Positions 38,490-47,607 of a DNA stretch of 64,000 nucleotides are shown in pieces. How positions within the stretch are numbered: the first letter of the stretch is position 1; every line of letters starts with the position of its first letter. The stretch is from Rhodospirillales bacterium (GTDB lineage: Bacteria; Pseudomonadota; Alphaproteobacteria; Rhodospirillales; WMHbin7), in contig JACRPC010000031.1 of NCBI GenBank assembly GCA_016214125.1, positions 1 through 64,000 on the forward strand, written 5' to 3'. The position numbers and the translations under genes are program-made. The notes beneath the pieces were generated by a model. It ran no database searches. It saw only the letters and a program-made list of their open reading frames with translations, and was not told the origin of the DNA.

Positions 38490-39651
38490 GGCCCTTACCC
38501 TGTCTTTGGTCTTTCTGGCGCTGGCCGGCTGCGCCGGTCCGTCCTTGCGCGGCACCGGCGATCTCGGCGTCGTCGTCGAGCGTTCGGCCGGGCGTCTGGC
38601 GCTGGTCGAAACCACCACCGGCAGCCTGCTTGATCGCATCGAAGGGTTGGGCGATCTTTCCCACGCCTCGATGGTCTTCTCGCGCGACGAGCGCTTTGCC
38701 TTCGTCTTCGGCCGCGATGGCGGCCTTACCAAGGTCGATCTCCTTGAGCGGCGCATCGCCAAGCGCATCGTCCAGGCGGGCAATTCGATCGGCGGCGCCA
38801 TCGGCCAGGATGGAAGCTGGGTGGCGGTGGCCAATTACGAGCCGGGCGGGGTGAAGATCTTCGCCACCGCCACGCTCGACCTGCTGGCCGACATTCCGGC
38901 AATCGGCGCCGACGGCAAGCGCTCGAAGGTGGTGGGCATCGCCGAGGCGGGCGAAGGCCGGCTGATCTACAGCCTCTACGATGCCGGCGAGATCTGGCTG
39001 GCCGATCTGGCCGATCCGCGCCAACCCAAGCTCAGCAAATTCGCCAACGCCGGCAAGCTGCCCTATGACGGGCTGGTGACCATGGATGGCCGTTCCTACG
39101 TCGCTGGCCTGTTCGGTGAAGACGGGCTGGCGCTCCTTGATCTGTGGAACGTCGAGGCCGGCGTCAAAAAGGTCATGCCGGGCTATGGCAAGGGGGCCGA
39201 GCCCTTGCCGGTCTTCAAGATGCCGCATCTGCGCGGTTGGGCGGCCGCCGGCGACGCCCTTTACATTCCCGCCATCGGCCGGCACGAGGTGCTGGTGATC
39301 GACCGGCGCAACTGGACCGAGATCGGCCGCATTCCGGTGGCCGGCCAGCCGGTGTTCGTGATGGCGAGGCCCGATGGCCGCCAGGTCTGGGTCAATTTCG
39401 CCCTGCCGCACAACGACACCGTCCAGGTGATCGACACCCCCACCAACCGGGTGATCCGCACCCTGAAGCCCGGCAAGGCGATCCTCCATCTCGAATTCAC
39501 CCCCAAGGGCGATCGGGTGTGGCTTAGCGCCCGCGACGACGACCGGGTGACCATCTGGGACACCAAGACGCTGTCCCCGATCGGCAGCCTCGCCGTCGAG
39601 AAGCCCTCGGGCATCTTCTTCACGGTGCGGGCGCACCGCTTCGGTCTGTGA
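38479..39651 (+). CDS. nirF: NirF, heme d1 biosynthesis lipoprotein
   Basis: A 390-residue protein needed for heme d1 synthesis. Signal peptide with a lipobox (LALAGC), then a d1-like propeller without a heme c site (FAFVFGRDGGLTKVDL, VFVMARPDGRQVWVNFA, VWLSARDDDRVTIWDTKTL). The His of LSHASM is retained, in contrast to the propeller gene at 29749-31038. Probably a membrane-anchored dehydrogenase-like protein in the periplasm. Confidence 0.93.
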   Translation: MRVKALTLSLVFLALAGCAGPSLRGTGDLGVVVERSAGRLALVETTTGSLLDRIEGLGDLSHASMVFSRDERFAFVFGRDGGLTKVDLLERRIAKRIVQAGNSIGGAIGQDGSWVAVANYEPGGVKIFATATLDLLADIPAIGADGKRSKVVGIAEAGEGRLIYSLYDAGEIWLADLADPRQPKLSKFANAGKLPYDGLVTMDGRSYVAGLFGEDGLALLDLWNVEAGVKKVMPGYGKGAEPLPVFKMPHLRGWAAAGDALYIPAIGRHEVLVIDRRNWTEIGRIPVAGQPVFVMARPDGRQVWVNFALPHNDTVQVIDTPTNRVIRTLKPGKAILHLEFTPKGDRVWLSARDDDRVTIWDTKTLSPIGSLAVEKPSGIFFTVRAHRFGL

Positions 39652-40115
39652 GCGGCATGACCGGCTACACGACGCTTGAAAAAAATCTGCTCGATGGCTT
39701 CCAGCGCGATTTTCCGCTGGTCTCTAGGCCCTTCCAGGCGATCGCCGAGCGGTTGGGGGTCGGCGAAGACGACGTCATCGAAACGCTGAAGCGCCTTAAG
39801 GCCGAAGGCGCGGTGAGCCGAGTCGGCGCGGTGGTGCGGCCCAACAAGGCGGGCGCCAGCACGCTGGCCGCCATGCGGGTGCCGGCCGAGCGTCTCGACG
39901 AGGTGGCCGAGCGGGTCAGCGCCTATCCCGAGGTCAACCACAATTACCGGCGCGATCACGCCATCAATCTGTGGTTCGTGGTCGCGGCGCCCAGCCGGGC
40001 GCGGCTCGACCAGGTCTTGTCCGAGATCAAGGCGCAAAGCGGCCTTCCGGTTTTCGATCTGCCGATGCTGGCCGAGTATCACATCGATCTGGGATTCGAT
40101 CTCGCATGGAGCTAG
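39648..40115 (+). CDS. nirD: NirD, siroheme decarboxylase subunit (AsnC/Lrp-like)
   Basis: One of four paralogous siroheme decarboxylase subunits encoded in a row. 155 residues from GTG at 39648 (GTGA with nirF) or 152 from ATG at 39657. HTH-like N-terminus (LLDGFQRDFPLVSRPFQAIAERLG), then VSRVGAVVRPNKAG and the DHAINLWFVVAA strand of the ligand-binding domain. NirDLGH convert siroheme to didecarboxysiroheme. The NLWF core groups it with nirG. Confidence 0.9.
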   Translation: MSGMTGYTTLEKNLLDGFQRDFPLVSRPFQAIAERLGVGEDDVIETLKRLKAEGAVSRVGAVVRPNKAGASTLAAMRVPAERLDEVAERVSAYPEVNHNYRRDHAINLWFVVAAPSRARLDQVLSEIKAQSGLPVFDLPMLAEYHIDLGFDLAWS

Positions 40116-40603
40116 ACGCCACCGATCTGGCCCTGTTGGCCGCGCTGCGCGATGGGCTGCCCCTGGTGCCCGAGCCCTACCGCGTGCTGGGCGAAAGCGT
40201 CGGGCTTGGCGAGGCGGAAACCCTGGCCCGCCTTAAAGCGCTCCAAGACGCCCAGGTGGTGAAGCGTTTCGGCGTCGTCGTGCGCCATCACGAGCTGGGC
40301 TACGAGGCCAACGCCATGGCGGTCTGGGACGTGCCCGACGCCGCCATCGACCGCTTGGGCGAAAACCTGGCCAAGGACAAGGCGGTGACCCTGTGCTACC
40401 GGCGCCGGCGCGCCCTGCCCGATTGGCCCTACAATCTTTTTTGCATGATTCACGGCAAGAGCGCCGATTGGGTGAAGGGCGAATTGGCGCGGCTGGCCGA
40501 GCAGCACGGGCTGGCCGCCTATCCCGGCGCCGTGCTGTTCAGCACCAAGCGCTACAAGCAGCGCGGCGCCTGGGTCGGGCGCGGCGCCACCGAGGCGGCG
40601 TGA
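40106..40603 (+). CDS. nirL: NirL, siroheme decarboxylase subunit
   Basis: A 165-residue AsnC-like subunit. LLAALRDGLPLVPEPYRVLGE opens the HTH-like part, VVKRFGVVVRHHELGYEANA follows and LPDWPYNLFCMIHGK marks the sensor/catalytic domain. The DWPYNLF type groups it with nirH rather than with nirD/nirG. It overlaps nirD by 10 bp. Confidence 0.9.
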   Translation: MELDATDLALLAALRDGLPLVPEPYRVLGESVGLGEAETLARLKALQDAQVVKRFGVVVRHHELGYEANAMAVWDVPDAAIDRLGENLAKDKAVTLCYRRRRALPDWPYNLFCMIHGKSADWVKGELARLAEQHGLAAYPGAVLFSTKRYKQRGAWVGRGATEAA

Positions 40604-40608
40604 CGGCG

Positions 40609-41052
40609 ATGGACGCCACCGACCGCGCCATCATCAACGCGCTCCAGGGCGGCTTTCCGCTTTGCGAACGGCCCTACGCGGCGGCGGCCGCCGATCTCGG
40701 CCTTGCCGAATCCGACCTGATCGCCCGCCTGGAACGACTGTTGGCCGACAAGGTGCTCACCCGTTTCGGTCCCCTCTTCAACGCCGACGCCATGGGCGGC
40801 GGTTTTCTTCTGGCGGCGATGAAGATTCCCCCAGCCGATTTCGAGCGGGTGACGGAGCTGGTCAACGCCCATCCCGAAGTGGCGCACAATTACGCCCGCG
40901 AGCACGCCTTCAACATGTGGTTCGTGCTGGGCGCCGAAAAGCCCGAGCGGATCGAGCAAACGATCGCCGCCATCGAGGCCGAGACCGGCTATCCGGTCCA
41001 TCGGATGCCCAAGCTCGACGAATTCTTCATCGACGCGCGGTTCGCCGCATGA
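40609..41052 (+). CDS. nirG: NirG, siroheme decarboxylase subunit
   Basis: A 147-residue paralogue: MDATDRAIINALQGGFPLCERPY, VLTRFGPLFNADAMGGG and AREHAFNMWFVLGAEKP. Same subtype as nirD. Start taken at the ATG at 40609; a GTG at 40600 overlaps the nirL stop. It ends in ATGA with nirH. Confidence 0.9.
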   Translation: MDATDRAIINALQGGFPLCERPYAAAAADLGLAESDLIARLERLLADKVLTRFGPLFNADAMGGGFLLAAMKIPPADFERVTELVNAHPEVAHNYAREHAFNMWFVLGAEKPERIEQTIAAIEAETGYPVHRMPKLDEFFIDARFAA

Positions 41053-41531
41053 GCGGGCTCGACACCCTCGATCGCGCCATCGTAAGAGCCACCCAGGCCG
41101 GGCTGCCGCTCGATCCAGAGCCCTATCACCGGGTGGCCGAGCAGGTTGGCGCCACGCCCGCCCAGGTGATCGAACGGCTGCAGGCCATGCTGGCCGGCGG
41201 CGTCGTGCGCCGGATCGGCGCCGTGCCCAACCACTACGCGCTGGGCTATCTCGCCAACGGCATGACGGTGTGGGACGTCGTCGACGATTGGATGGACGAG
41301 GCCGGCCGCTTGCTCGCCGCGCTCGATTACGTGACGCATTGCTATCACCGGCCGCGCCATCCGCCCGACTGGCCCTACAATCTCTTTGCGATGGTGCATG
41401 CTAAGGACCGCGAGACGGTGGCAGCCAAGGTCGCCGAGATGGCGCGGGTGCTGGGGCCGATGGCGCGCGGCCATGAGGTGCTTTACAGCACCCGCATCTT
41501 GAAGAAAACCGGCCTTAGGATCGGCGACTGA
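41049..41531 (+). CDS. nirH: NirH, siroheme decarboxylase subunit
   Basis: A 160-residue paralogue: LDRAIVRATQAGLPLDPEPYHR, VVRRIGAVPNHYALGYLANG and HPPDWPYNLFAMVHAKD, of the nirL subtype. It completes the D-L-G-H set in Pseudomonas order. Ends TGATG into nirJ. Confidence 0.9.
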   Translation: MSGLDTLDRAIVRATQAGLPLDPEPYHRVAEQVGATPAQVIERLQAMLAGGVVRRIGAVPNHYALGYLANGMTVWDVVDDWMDEAGRLLAALDYVTHCYHRPRHPPDWPYNLFAMVHAKDRETVAAKVAEMARVLGPMARGHEVLYSTRILKKTGLRIGD

Positions 41532-42694
41532 TGTTCCGCCTCTCCCAGTTCCTGGCCGATCTCGAAAATCCGGCGCCGACGGGGCCAAGGCGCGATCCGC
41601 CCGGCCCGGTGGTGATCTGGAATTTGATCCGGCGCTGCAATCTGGTCTGCAAGCATTGCTATTCGATCTCGACGGACAAGGATTTTCCGGGCGAGCTGTC
41701 GGGCGACGAGATCAACGCGGTGATGGACGATCTCAAGCGCTTTCGGGTGCCGGTGCTGATCCTCTCGGGCGGCGAGCCTTTGCTGCGCCCCGATCTTTTC
41801 GCCATCGCCGATCGCGCCAAAAAAATGGGCTTCTATGTCGGGCTGTCGACCAACGGCACCCTGATCGACGCGGCGATGAGCGCCCGCATCGCCGCCACCG
41901 GCTTCGATTATGTCGGCGTCTCGATCGACGGCATCGGCGCCGTCCATGACCGCTTCCGCGGTCAGGCGGGCGCCTTCGACGCCGCCCTGCGCGGCCTGGC
42001 GCTTTGCCGGGCCAGGGGCGTCAAGGTCGGGCTGCGCTTCACCATGACCGAGGACAACGCCCTGAATCTTCCCGCCATCCTCGCGCTGATGGAACAAGAA
42101 GGCCTAACCAAATTCTATCTCTCGCATCTCAACTATGCCGGGCGGGGCGATCGCAACCGCGCCGACGACGCGGTCTTCGCCACCACGCGCCGCGCCATGG
42201 AGCTTCTGTTCGAAACGGCGCTCGGCCATGTGCAAGCCGGGCGCGAGCGCGAATTCGTCACCGGCAACAACGACGCCGACGGCGCCTTTCTCTATCTATG
42301 GGTTCGGACCCGCTTTCCCCAGCACGCCCCGGCGCTGTTCGCCAAGCTCGAACGCTGGGGCGGCAACGCCAGCGGCGTCAACGTCGCCAACATCGACAAT
42401 CTGGGCAACGTTCATCCCGACACCATGTGGTGGAGCCACACGCTGGGCAACGTCAAGAAGCGGCCCTTCTCCGAGCTGTGGACCGACCTTGGCGATCCGC
42501 TGCTGGCCGGCCTCAAGCAACGGCCGCGCCCGGTGGGCGGGCGCTGCGCCGCCTGCCGGTTCCTTGGTCTGTGCAACGGCAACACGCGGGTGCGGGCCTT
42601 GAAGTTGAGCGGCGATCCTTGGGCCGAGGACCCCGGCTGCTACCTCACCGATGCCGAAATTGGCCTTAATCCCAACCAGCGCGCGGCGGAGTGA
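41531..42694 (+). CDS. nirJ: NirJ, heme d1 radical-SAM enzyme
   Basis: A 387-residue radical-SAM protein that replaces propionates by keto groups on didecarboxysiroheme. CNLVCKHC (36-43) is the SAM cluster, followed by LSGGEPLLRPDLF. A SPASM-like C-terminal region has GRCAACRFLGLCNGN and PGCYLTD cysteines for an auxiliary cluster, plus HPDTMWWSHTLGN. Translationally coupled to nirH (TGATG) and overlapping nirN's alternative start. Confidence 0.95.
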   Translation: MFRLSQFLADLENPAPTGPRRDPPGPVVIWNLIRRCNLVCKHCYSISTDKDFPGELSGDEINAVMDDLKRFRVPVLILSGGEPLLRPDLFAIADRAKKMGFYVGLSTNGTLIDAAMSARIAATGFDYVGVSIDGIGAVHDRFRGQAGAFDAALRGLALCRARGVKVGLRFTMTEDNALNLPAILALMEQEGLTKFYLSHLNYAGRGDRNRADDAVFATTRRAMELLFETALGHVQAGREREFVTGNNDADGAFLYLWVRTRFPQHAPALFAKLERWGGNASGVNVANIDNLGNVHPDTMWWSHTLGNVKKRPFSELWTDLGDPLLAGLKQRPRPVGGRCAACRFLGLCNGNTRVRALKLSGDPWAEDPGCYLTDAEIGLNPNQRAAE

Positions 42695-42696
42695 CG

Positions 42697-44238
42697 ATGA
42701 TCCGAATTCTGGCTGGCTTGATGCTGTTGGCCTCGACCGCCCTGGCCCAGGACGACACCGCCAAGCTTTACGCCGAGCATTGCGCCCAATGCCACGGGCC
42801 CGAGCGCCTGGGCGGGCTGGGGCCGGCGCTGCTGCCCGAGAATCTGGGCCGTCTTCGTCCGGCCGAGGCGGTGAAGGTGATCCTCGAAGGCCGCCCCGCC
42901 ACCCAGATGCAGGGCTTCGCCGACAAGATCGGCAAGGAGCAGGCGGAGGCGTTGGCCAAACTCGCCTACACGCCCTTGGCCACGCTGCCGGTCTGGGGCA
43001 TGGCCGAGATCGAGCAAAGCCGCATCGTCCACGCCAAGCCGGATTCGCGGCCCGCCAAGCCCATTCACAGCGCCGATCCCTTGAACCTGTTCACGGTGGT
43101 GGAGACCGGCGATCATCACGTCACCATCTTGGATGGCGACCGTTTCGAGCCCCTGGCGCGCTTTCCCAGCCGCTTCGCGCTGCATGGCGGCGCCAAATAT
43201 TCGCCCGACGGGCGCTATGTCTATCTTGGCTCGCGCGACGGCTGGATTTCCAAATACGATCTTTATGATTTCGCCCTGGTGGCCGAGGCGCGCGCCGGCA
43301 TCAACAGCCGCAACATCGCCGTCTCCTCCGATGGGCGCTACGTCATCGCCGCCAATTATCTGCCGCACAGCCTGGCGGTTCTCGATGCCCGCGATCTCAA
43401 GCCCCTGAAAGTGATCGAGGCCGGCGACGGCAAGGGCAAGACCAGCCGGGTTTCGGCGGTCTACACCGCGCCGCCCCGGCAAAGCTTCATCGCCGCGCTC
43501 AAGGACCTCAAGGAGCTTTGGGAGATTCCCTATGCCGACGACGCCAAGCCGATCTATCGCGGCCTGGTGCACAGCTACGAAAAGGGCATGGTCGAGGGCC
43601 AGGCGATTTTGGGCCCCTTTCCGGTGCGCCGCATCGAGATCGAGGATTATCTCGACGATTTCTTCTTCGATCCGCCCTACGCCAATCTGATCGGCGCCTC
43701 ACGCGAGGGCAAGGCGCAGGTGGTGAATCTGCTGGTCGGGCGCACGATCAAGACCCTGGCGCTGCCCGGCATGCCGCATCTGGGCTCGGGCATCGCCTTT
43801 GCCAAGGATGGCGTGCCCTTGATGGCGACGCCCAATCTCAAGGAAGGGGCGATCAGCGTCATCGACATGAAGAGCTGGCAGGTGGTGACCCGCATCGACA
43901 CGCCGGGACCCGGCTTCTTTTTGCGCGGCCACGAGAACTCGCCCTTCGCCTGGACCGATCTGATGATGAGCAAGAATAAGGACACGCTGGTGATCCTTGA
44001 TACCCGCACTCTTCAGGTGGCGCGCACGCTCACGCCCGCGCCGGGCAAGACGGCGGCGCATGTCGAATTCACCAAGGACGGCAAATACGCCCTGGTCTCG
44101 ATCTGGGAGATGGACGGCGCCCTGGTGATCTACGACGCCCAAACCTTCGCCGAGGTCAAGCGTTTGCCGATGAAGAAGCCTTCGGGCAAATACAATGTCG
44201 GCAACAAGATCGGCTATTCGAGCGGCACCAGCCACTGA
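42697..44238 (+). CDS. nirN: NirN, dihydro-heme d1 dehydrogenase
   Basis: A 513-residue NirS-like periplasmic protein with a cytochrome c domain (CAQCH, 29-33) and a d1 propeller. It makes the last double bond of heme d1 and hands it to NirS. Motifs: RFALHGGAKYSPDGRYVYLGS with the ligand His, RGLVHSYEKG, GMPHLGSGI and RGHENSPFAW. Start ATG at 42697; a GTG at 42691 overlaps the nirJ stop. Last gene of the operon. Confidence 0.92.
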   Translation: MIRILAGLMLLASTALAQDDTAKLYAEHCAQCHGPERLGGLGPALLPENLGRLRPAEAVKVILEGRPATQMQGFADKIGKEQAEALAKLAYTPLATLPVWGMAEIEQSRIVHAKPDSRPAKPIHSADPLNLFTVVETGDHHVTILDGDRFEPLARFPSRFALHGGAKYSPDGRYVYLGSRDGWISKYDLYDFALVAEARAGINSRNIAVSSDGRYVIAANYLPHSLAVLDARDLKPLKVIEAGDGKGKTSRVSAVYTAPPRQSFIAALKDLKELWEIPYADDAKPIYRGLVHSYEKGMVEGQAILGPFPVRRIEIEDYLDDFFFDPPYANLIGASREGKAQVVNLLVGRTIKTLALPGMPHLGSGIAFAKDGVPLMATPNLKEGAISVIDMKSWQVVTRIDTPGPGFFLRGHENSPFAWTDLMMSKNKDTLVILDTRTLQVARTLTPAPGKTAAHVEFTKDGKYALVSIWEMDGALVIYDAQTFAEVKRLPMKKPSGKYNVGNKIGYSSGTSH

Positions 44239-44268
44239 AAAGGCGCCGCTCAAGTCCGATCCGCCGCG

Positions 44269-45135
44269 CTATTCGCGCGCCCTGGGATCGAGATCGATCA
44301 AGCGCAAGTATTCGGGCCTCTGATCGCCAAGCGGTGTGAAGTAGTCGACCGCAACGGGATGCGCGCGGCCTTTCCAACGCCGTTCTCCATAATGGCTTGA
44401 AAGTCCTGTCGGTGGGCCTTCGGCAGTTAGGCCGAAGCGGAGAATGGCGTCGATCATAAAGCGGTCAGCGTTCGCGGACTCCTGGGGTGCAAACCAAAGA
44501 ACCTCCCGAACCAATCCCGACGATGAAGAGAACCGAATTTCCAAACGGTCCCTTCCGCGCTCGAAAACAGCCGTCCGGCGTCGTTCCGGAAAGCTGCCGT
44601 CGCTGGGGTTCTGCAGTTGAAAGCCGATCTGCCGTGCATGGCGGTCGACGGTTTCTTGGCTCATGCGCAAGCCAAACCCGAAGATGGTTGTGTCATGACT
44701 GATGGGTTCGGCCGACTGCATGACAACCGGACGCATCGTGCCATCGAGATCGGGCCGAGTAAGGCAAACAAGATGTACTGTCGTTCGGTTCACGCGGCCT
44801 GGTTCCAGATCGGGATAACAACGTTGGACGCGGCCGGGAACCAGAATCGTAACTTGGCGATGGCCAGCGTACTGGCAGTCCATTTGCACGGGTTCAAGGC
44901 TAAGTGGATCGAATTCGAATTCGCCGGCGTCGGAGGGCATTCGCATGGCGTTGTAGGTGACATAGACATTGGCCGTTTGGAGCGCCGCGTTCGGGGCTTC
45001 CGAATCCGGCCAGCGCAGGGGACACGAAATTCGGTACACGCGCTCTTGGCTGGAGAGCGCCTGAGCCTCACCGACCAGCCCCATGACCAGCAGGAGCCCG
45101 CCGGCGCCGATCAGCCAAGAACGTCGGCGCGTCAT
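44269..45135 (-). CDS. hypothetical secreted protein, possible STY0301-like
   Basis: A 288-residue exported protein (signal peptide SWLIGAGGLLLVMGLVGEAQA). The N-terminal region has ISCPLRWPD, then MDCQYAGHRQVTILVPGRVQRC; spacing and motif order recall the protein at 45260-45667 (TECPYLLPSD...LLCRYGKW...PVPGK). The remainder is unrecognised. Start at the ATG at 45135 gives a normal signal peptide; an upstream ATG at 45180 does not. Convergent with nirN. It may be an extra immunity-like protein, but this is a guess. Confidence 0.6.
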   Translation of the reverse strand: MTRRRSWLIGAGGLLLVMGLVGEAQALSSQERVYRISCPLRWPDSEAPNAALQTANVYVTYNAMRMPSDAGEFEFDPLSLEPVQMDCQYAGHRQVTILVPGRVQRCYPDLEPGRVNRTTVHLVCLTRPDLDGTMRPVVMQSAEPISHDTTIFGFGLRMSQETVDRHARQIGFQLQNPSDGSFPERRRTAVFERGRDRLEIRFSSSSGLVREVLWFAPQESANADRFMIDAILRFGLTAEGPPTGLSSHYGERRWKGRAHPVAVDYFTPLGDQRPEYLRLIDLDPRARE

Positions 45136-45259
45136 CGTTGTCAGAGTCCTAACGAGTAATGACGGAATAACTGCCGGCATCCTCCTTGCCTCCCTTGCCG
45201 GTATACAACAAATCGGTGACAGGAAACGAATTTCCTCATCGCGCCCCTTTCGCCGCCGC

Positions 45260-45667
45260 TCACTCCGGCTTCTTCACCACCGACGTCGCCCAAGCGCGCA
45301 GATAGATCGGGTGAGCCTTGCCACCAGGATAGTAGACCACGATATCATATCGAATCATTTTGCCAGGAACGGGCAGTCGCAATTGGATTTCCGCCTCCCA
45401 TTTCCCGTACCGACATAGAAGCACCGCGCCTTCAAAACCACCTTTTTCTCCGTAGATGTGGGGTGTGTAGAGAAGTTTGGGTGCGATCTTGACTTCATAA
45501 TCGCCGCTATCGACGGTGCCCGCATCGCCCAAATGGAGCATTTCCGCCAGGAAGAGGCGGATTTTGGGATCGCTCGGCAGGAGGTATGGACATTCAGTAA
45601 TGACCTCCTTGGCCTGCGCCGTCCAAGAGGTAAGTCCGAAGAGAAGTGTGATCATGAATCGGCGCAT
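45260..45667 (-). CDS. small secreted protein, candidate immunity partner
   Basis: A 135-residue exported protein (signal FMITLLFGLTSWTAQA) with two cysteines (TECPYLL, LLCRYGKW) and a beta-rich middle (LRLPVPGKMIRYDIVVYYPGG). It begins 14 bp downstream of the BPSL0067-like gene at 45682-47307 and would sit in the periplasm. Size, location and coupling fit an immunity protein for a cell-wall amidase, though no immunity family is recognised with certainty; a STY0301-like resemblance is noted. Confidence 0.6.
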   Translation of the reverse strand: MRRFMITLLFGLTSWTAQAKEVITECPYLLPSDPKIRLFLAEMLHLGDAGTVDSGDYEVKIAPKLLYTPHIYGEKGGFEGAVLLCRYGKWEAEIQLRLPVPGKMIRYDIVVYYPGGKAHPIYLRAWATSVVKKPE

Positions 45668-45681
45668 GGCGACGGCTCCTC

Positions 45682-47307
45682 CTATTTGTCGTTCCGAATT
45701 ACCGAATAGCGATCGGCCTGTTGGATCACACTCTTTCCGGATTCATTGAAATATAGAAAGTGCCGCGTGGTAGGAACATTCTTCGACTGATCCAACACCC
45801 ACATGCCCTGCTTCCCATCTTTGGTGCCGTATTCGAGAAAGATGGCGGCGTGATTGCCGGTGTCGCGATTCATATACTTACCGTTTTCGAAAGTGGCAAT
45901 GGCGGTGCCGCGCTCCAGGGGCGGTTTGCCGAAGCCGGTGATCTTGTCGCCCTCCTTCCAAAGTGAGCTGGGGCCGATGCCAGGCACGGCCTCCTTCACC
46001 AGCGACACGCATTGTTGGTTCTTGCCGACCCATTTCTTCGCCTTGGCGTCCTTCTCGAACTGATCGAGATTCTTGGCGACATGGCCCTTGGCGAATTTGG
46101 GCTCGGAGGCTTTGTCCGATTTCTTGGACGCATCGGTCTCGCCCTCGGCCTTGGCCGGATGCAGCATGCCGCCTTCGCCGTCGGTTTGATCTTGGCCATC
46201 TTCCCCGTTATCTTCCGCGATGGCCTGATCGGCTTCGCCCTCGTCCTGGCCTTCGGAATCGGCGGCGTCCTGCTCGGAATCCTCCGGGCCCGACGCCATC
46301 ACCGTTCCGTCTTCGGCCAACACCTCGTTGGTGTCGCGGATGGCGATGTGGGTGCCATCTTCGGAGGTGGCCGTGACGACGCCGTTGTCCTCGGCGACGG
46401 GGGCATTTTGATCGGCGTCTTCGCCCCATTTGGCGATGTCGTCGGCCAGGGCCTGACGGGCCTCGTCAGGACTGGGGAAGGGGCCGAAACGCGCCTCGGC
46501 CTCGGCCTTCAAGACGCCCAGAGGCGGATCGGGCCGGTCGGCCCCGCCCAGGAACTTCACCCGATCCTCGGGCTCGAGCGCATTCTTGATGACCCGGCCA
46601 TAGAGGTCGGCGATCGTGGGATCGATTTCGCCGATCTTGCCCACCAGATCGCGCAGTTCGACGATCGCCTTGTCACCATAGTCACCCACCGCCAGCTTGG
46701 CCAGATTGGGAAAATCGCCGGGATCGCCGATCTGGGCCAGATTGGCAGCCGAGCGCCGGTTGGCCTGGAAGGCGTCGGTTTCGAGTTTGGGCAGATCGGG
46801 ATTGGGGTGAAAAATCACCGGCGGCGGCCGCTCGACCAACAGCCCGCCCTCGCCCAGGCGGTTGTTGGTGTGATGGCGGTCGACCTCATGGTAGGTCGGG
46901 GCGCGGAAGCCCTTGAAGGTGTCAAGGAGATCGTCCTTCAGGCTGCCCAGGGTTTCACCCTTGGGCAAGACGAAGCCATCGACCGCGAGGCCCTTGTCCT
47001 TCTGATAGCTTTTGAGCCCGTTCTCCAAAGGCGTGCCCCACCAGCCGGTGGGGCCGTCGGTACGACTGACGTCGTAATGGCCGGAATTGCCCAACAGGCT
47101 CTCCAGCTTGATCACATCGCCCCGATCATTGGGCTGATCGTTGCCGACGCCGCCCGCGAAATCGAAGAAGTCGGTGCCCAGCCCCGACCAGCCGGCATCG
47201 CCCCAGGAGAATCCTCCCCAATTGGCGCCGCTCAAGCCTGATCGGCCCGTATCGCCGCCGGAGACCCAATCGAAGGAGCCCCAGCCCCGGTCGTTCTTGT
47301 TGCTCAT
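45682..47307 (-). CDS. modular protein with PG-binding-like region and C-terminal BPSL0067/NlpC-P60-like domain
   Basis: A 541-residue protein without a signal peptide. Gly/Trp/Asp-rich start (about 1-55), then a peptidoglycan-binding-like module (LGNSGHYDVSRTDGPTGWW, LKSYQKDKGLAVDGFV). A long linker with a very acidic stretch (about 300-385, many Asp/Glu/Gln/Gly) follows. The C-terminal 130 residues match the BPSL0067 family: NQQCVSLV with Cys433, GTAIATFENGKYM, NHAAIFLEYG with His486 and MWVLDQ, the NlpC/P60-type catalytic layout. It could be a T6SS-style cell-wall-degrading effector, but no secretion genes are nearby. Start at the ATG at 47307. Confidence 0.72.
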   Translation of the reverse strand: MSNKNDRGWGSFDWVSGGDTGRSGLSGANWGGFSWGDAGWSGLGTDFFDFAGGVGNDQPNDRGDVIKLESLLGNSGHYDVSRTDGPTGWWGTPLENGLKSYQKDKGLAVDGFVLPKGETLGSLKDDLLDTFKGFRAPTYHEVDRHHTNNRLGEGGLLVERPPPVIFHPNPDLPKLETDAFQANRRSAANLAQIGDPGDFPNLAKLAVGDYGDKAIVELRDLVGKIGEIDPTIADLYGRVIKNALEPEDRVKFLGGADRPDPPLGVLKAEAEARFGPFPSPDEARQALADDIAKWGEDADQNAPVAEDNGVVTATSEDGTHIAIRDTNEVLAEDGTVMASGPEDSEQDAADSEGQDEGEADQAIAEDNGEDGQDQTDGEGGMLHPAKAEGETDASKKSDKASEPKFAKGHVAKNLDQFEKDAKAKKWVGKNQQCVSLVKEAVPGIGPSSLWKEGDKITGFGKPPLERGTAIATFENGKYMNRDTGNHAAIFLEYGTKDGKQGMWVLDQSKNVPTTRHFLYFNESGKSVIQQADRYSVIRNDK

Positions 47308-47607
47308 CGCCCGTTCCAAACGCAATGGTTACATCGATGCGCTAATTAGAACACAGAGCGAAAACACTCGTCAAGGAAAATGATCATATTATGATTCAAG
47401 CGCTTAGGCCGTTCCCGCCGAAAATCAGCCGAAAAAGGCCATATACACTCGAACCGCCAGCCGCCCGAAAAGAACATAAAGAAAATATCGCTTGATACGC
47501 CCTGGCAAACTGATCAAAATCCCAGCATCCTATGGATGTGTCATTGGGGAGTGCGTCCGGCCGCTTGGTCCCGCTTCCCTTGGCCGAACGGAAAGGAGTG
47601 CACCGTC
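47308..47607. other. AT-rich intergenic region, no gene seen
   Basis: About 300 bp between the effector-like gene and the terminase-like gene, transcribed outward on both sides. It is markedly more AT-rich than its surroundings and contains AATGATCATATTATGATTC-like short inverted repeats. Probably holds both promoters. No RNA or ORF of note. Confidence 0.5.
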
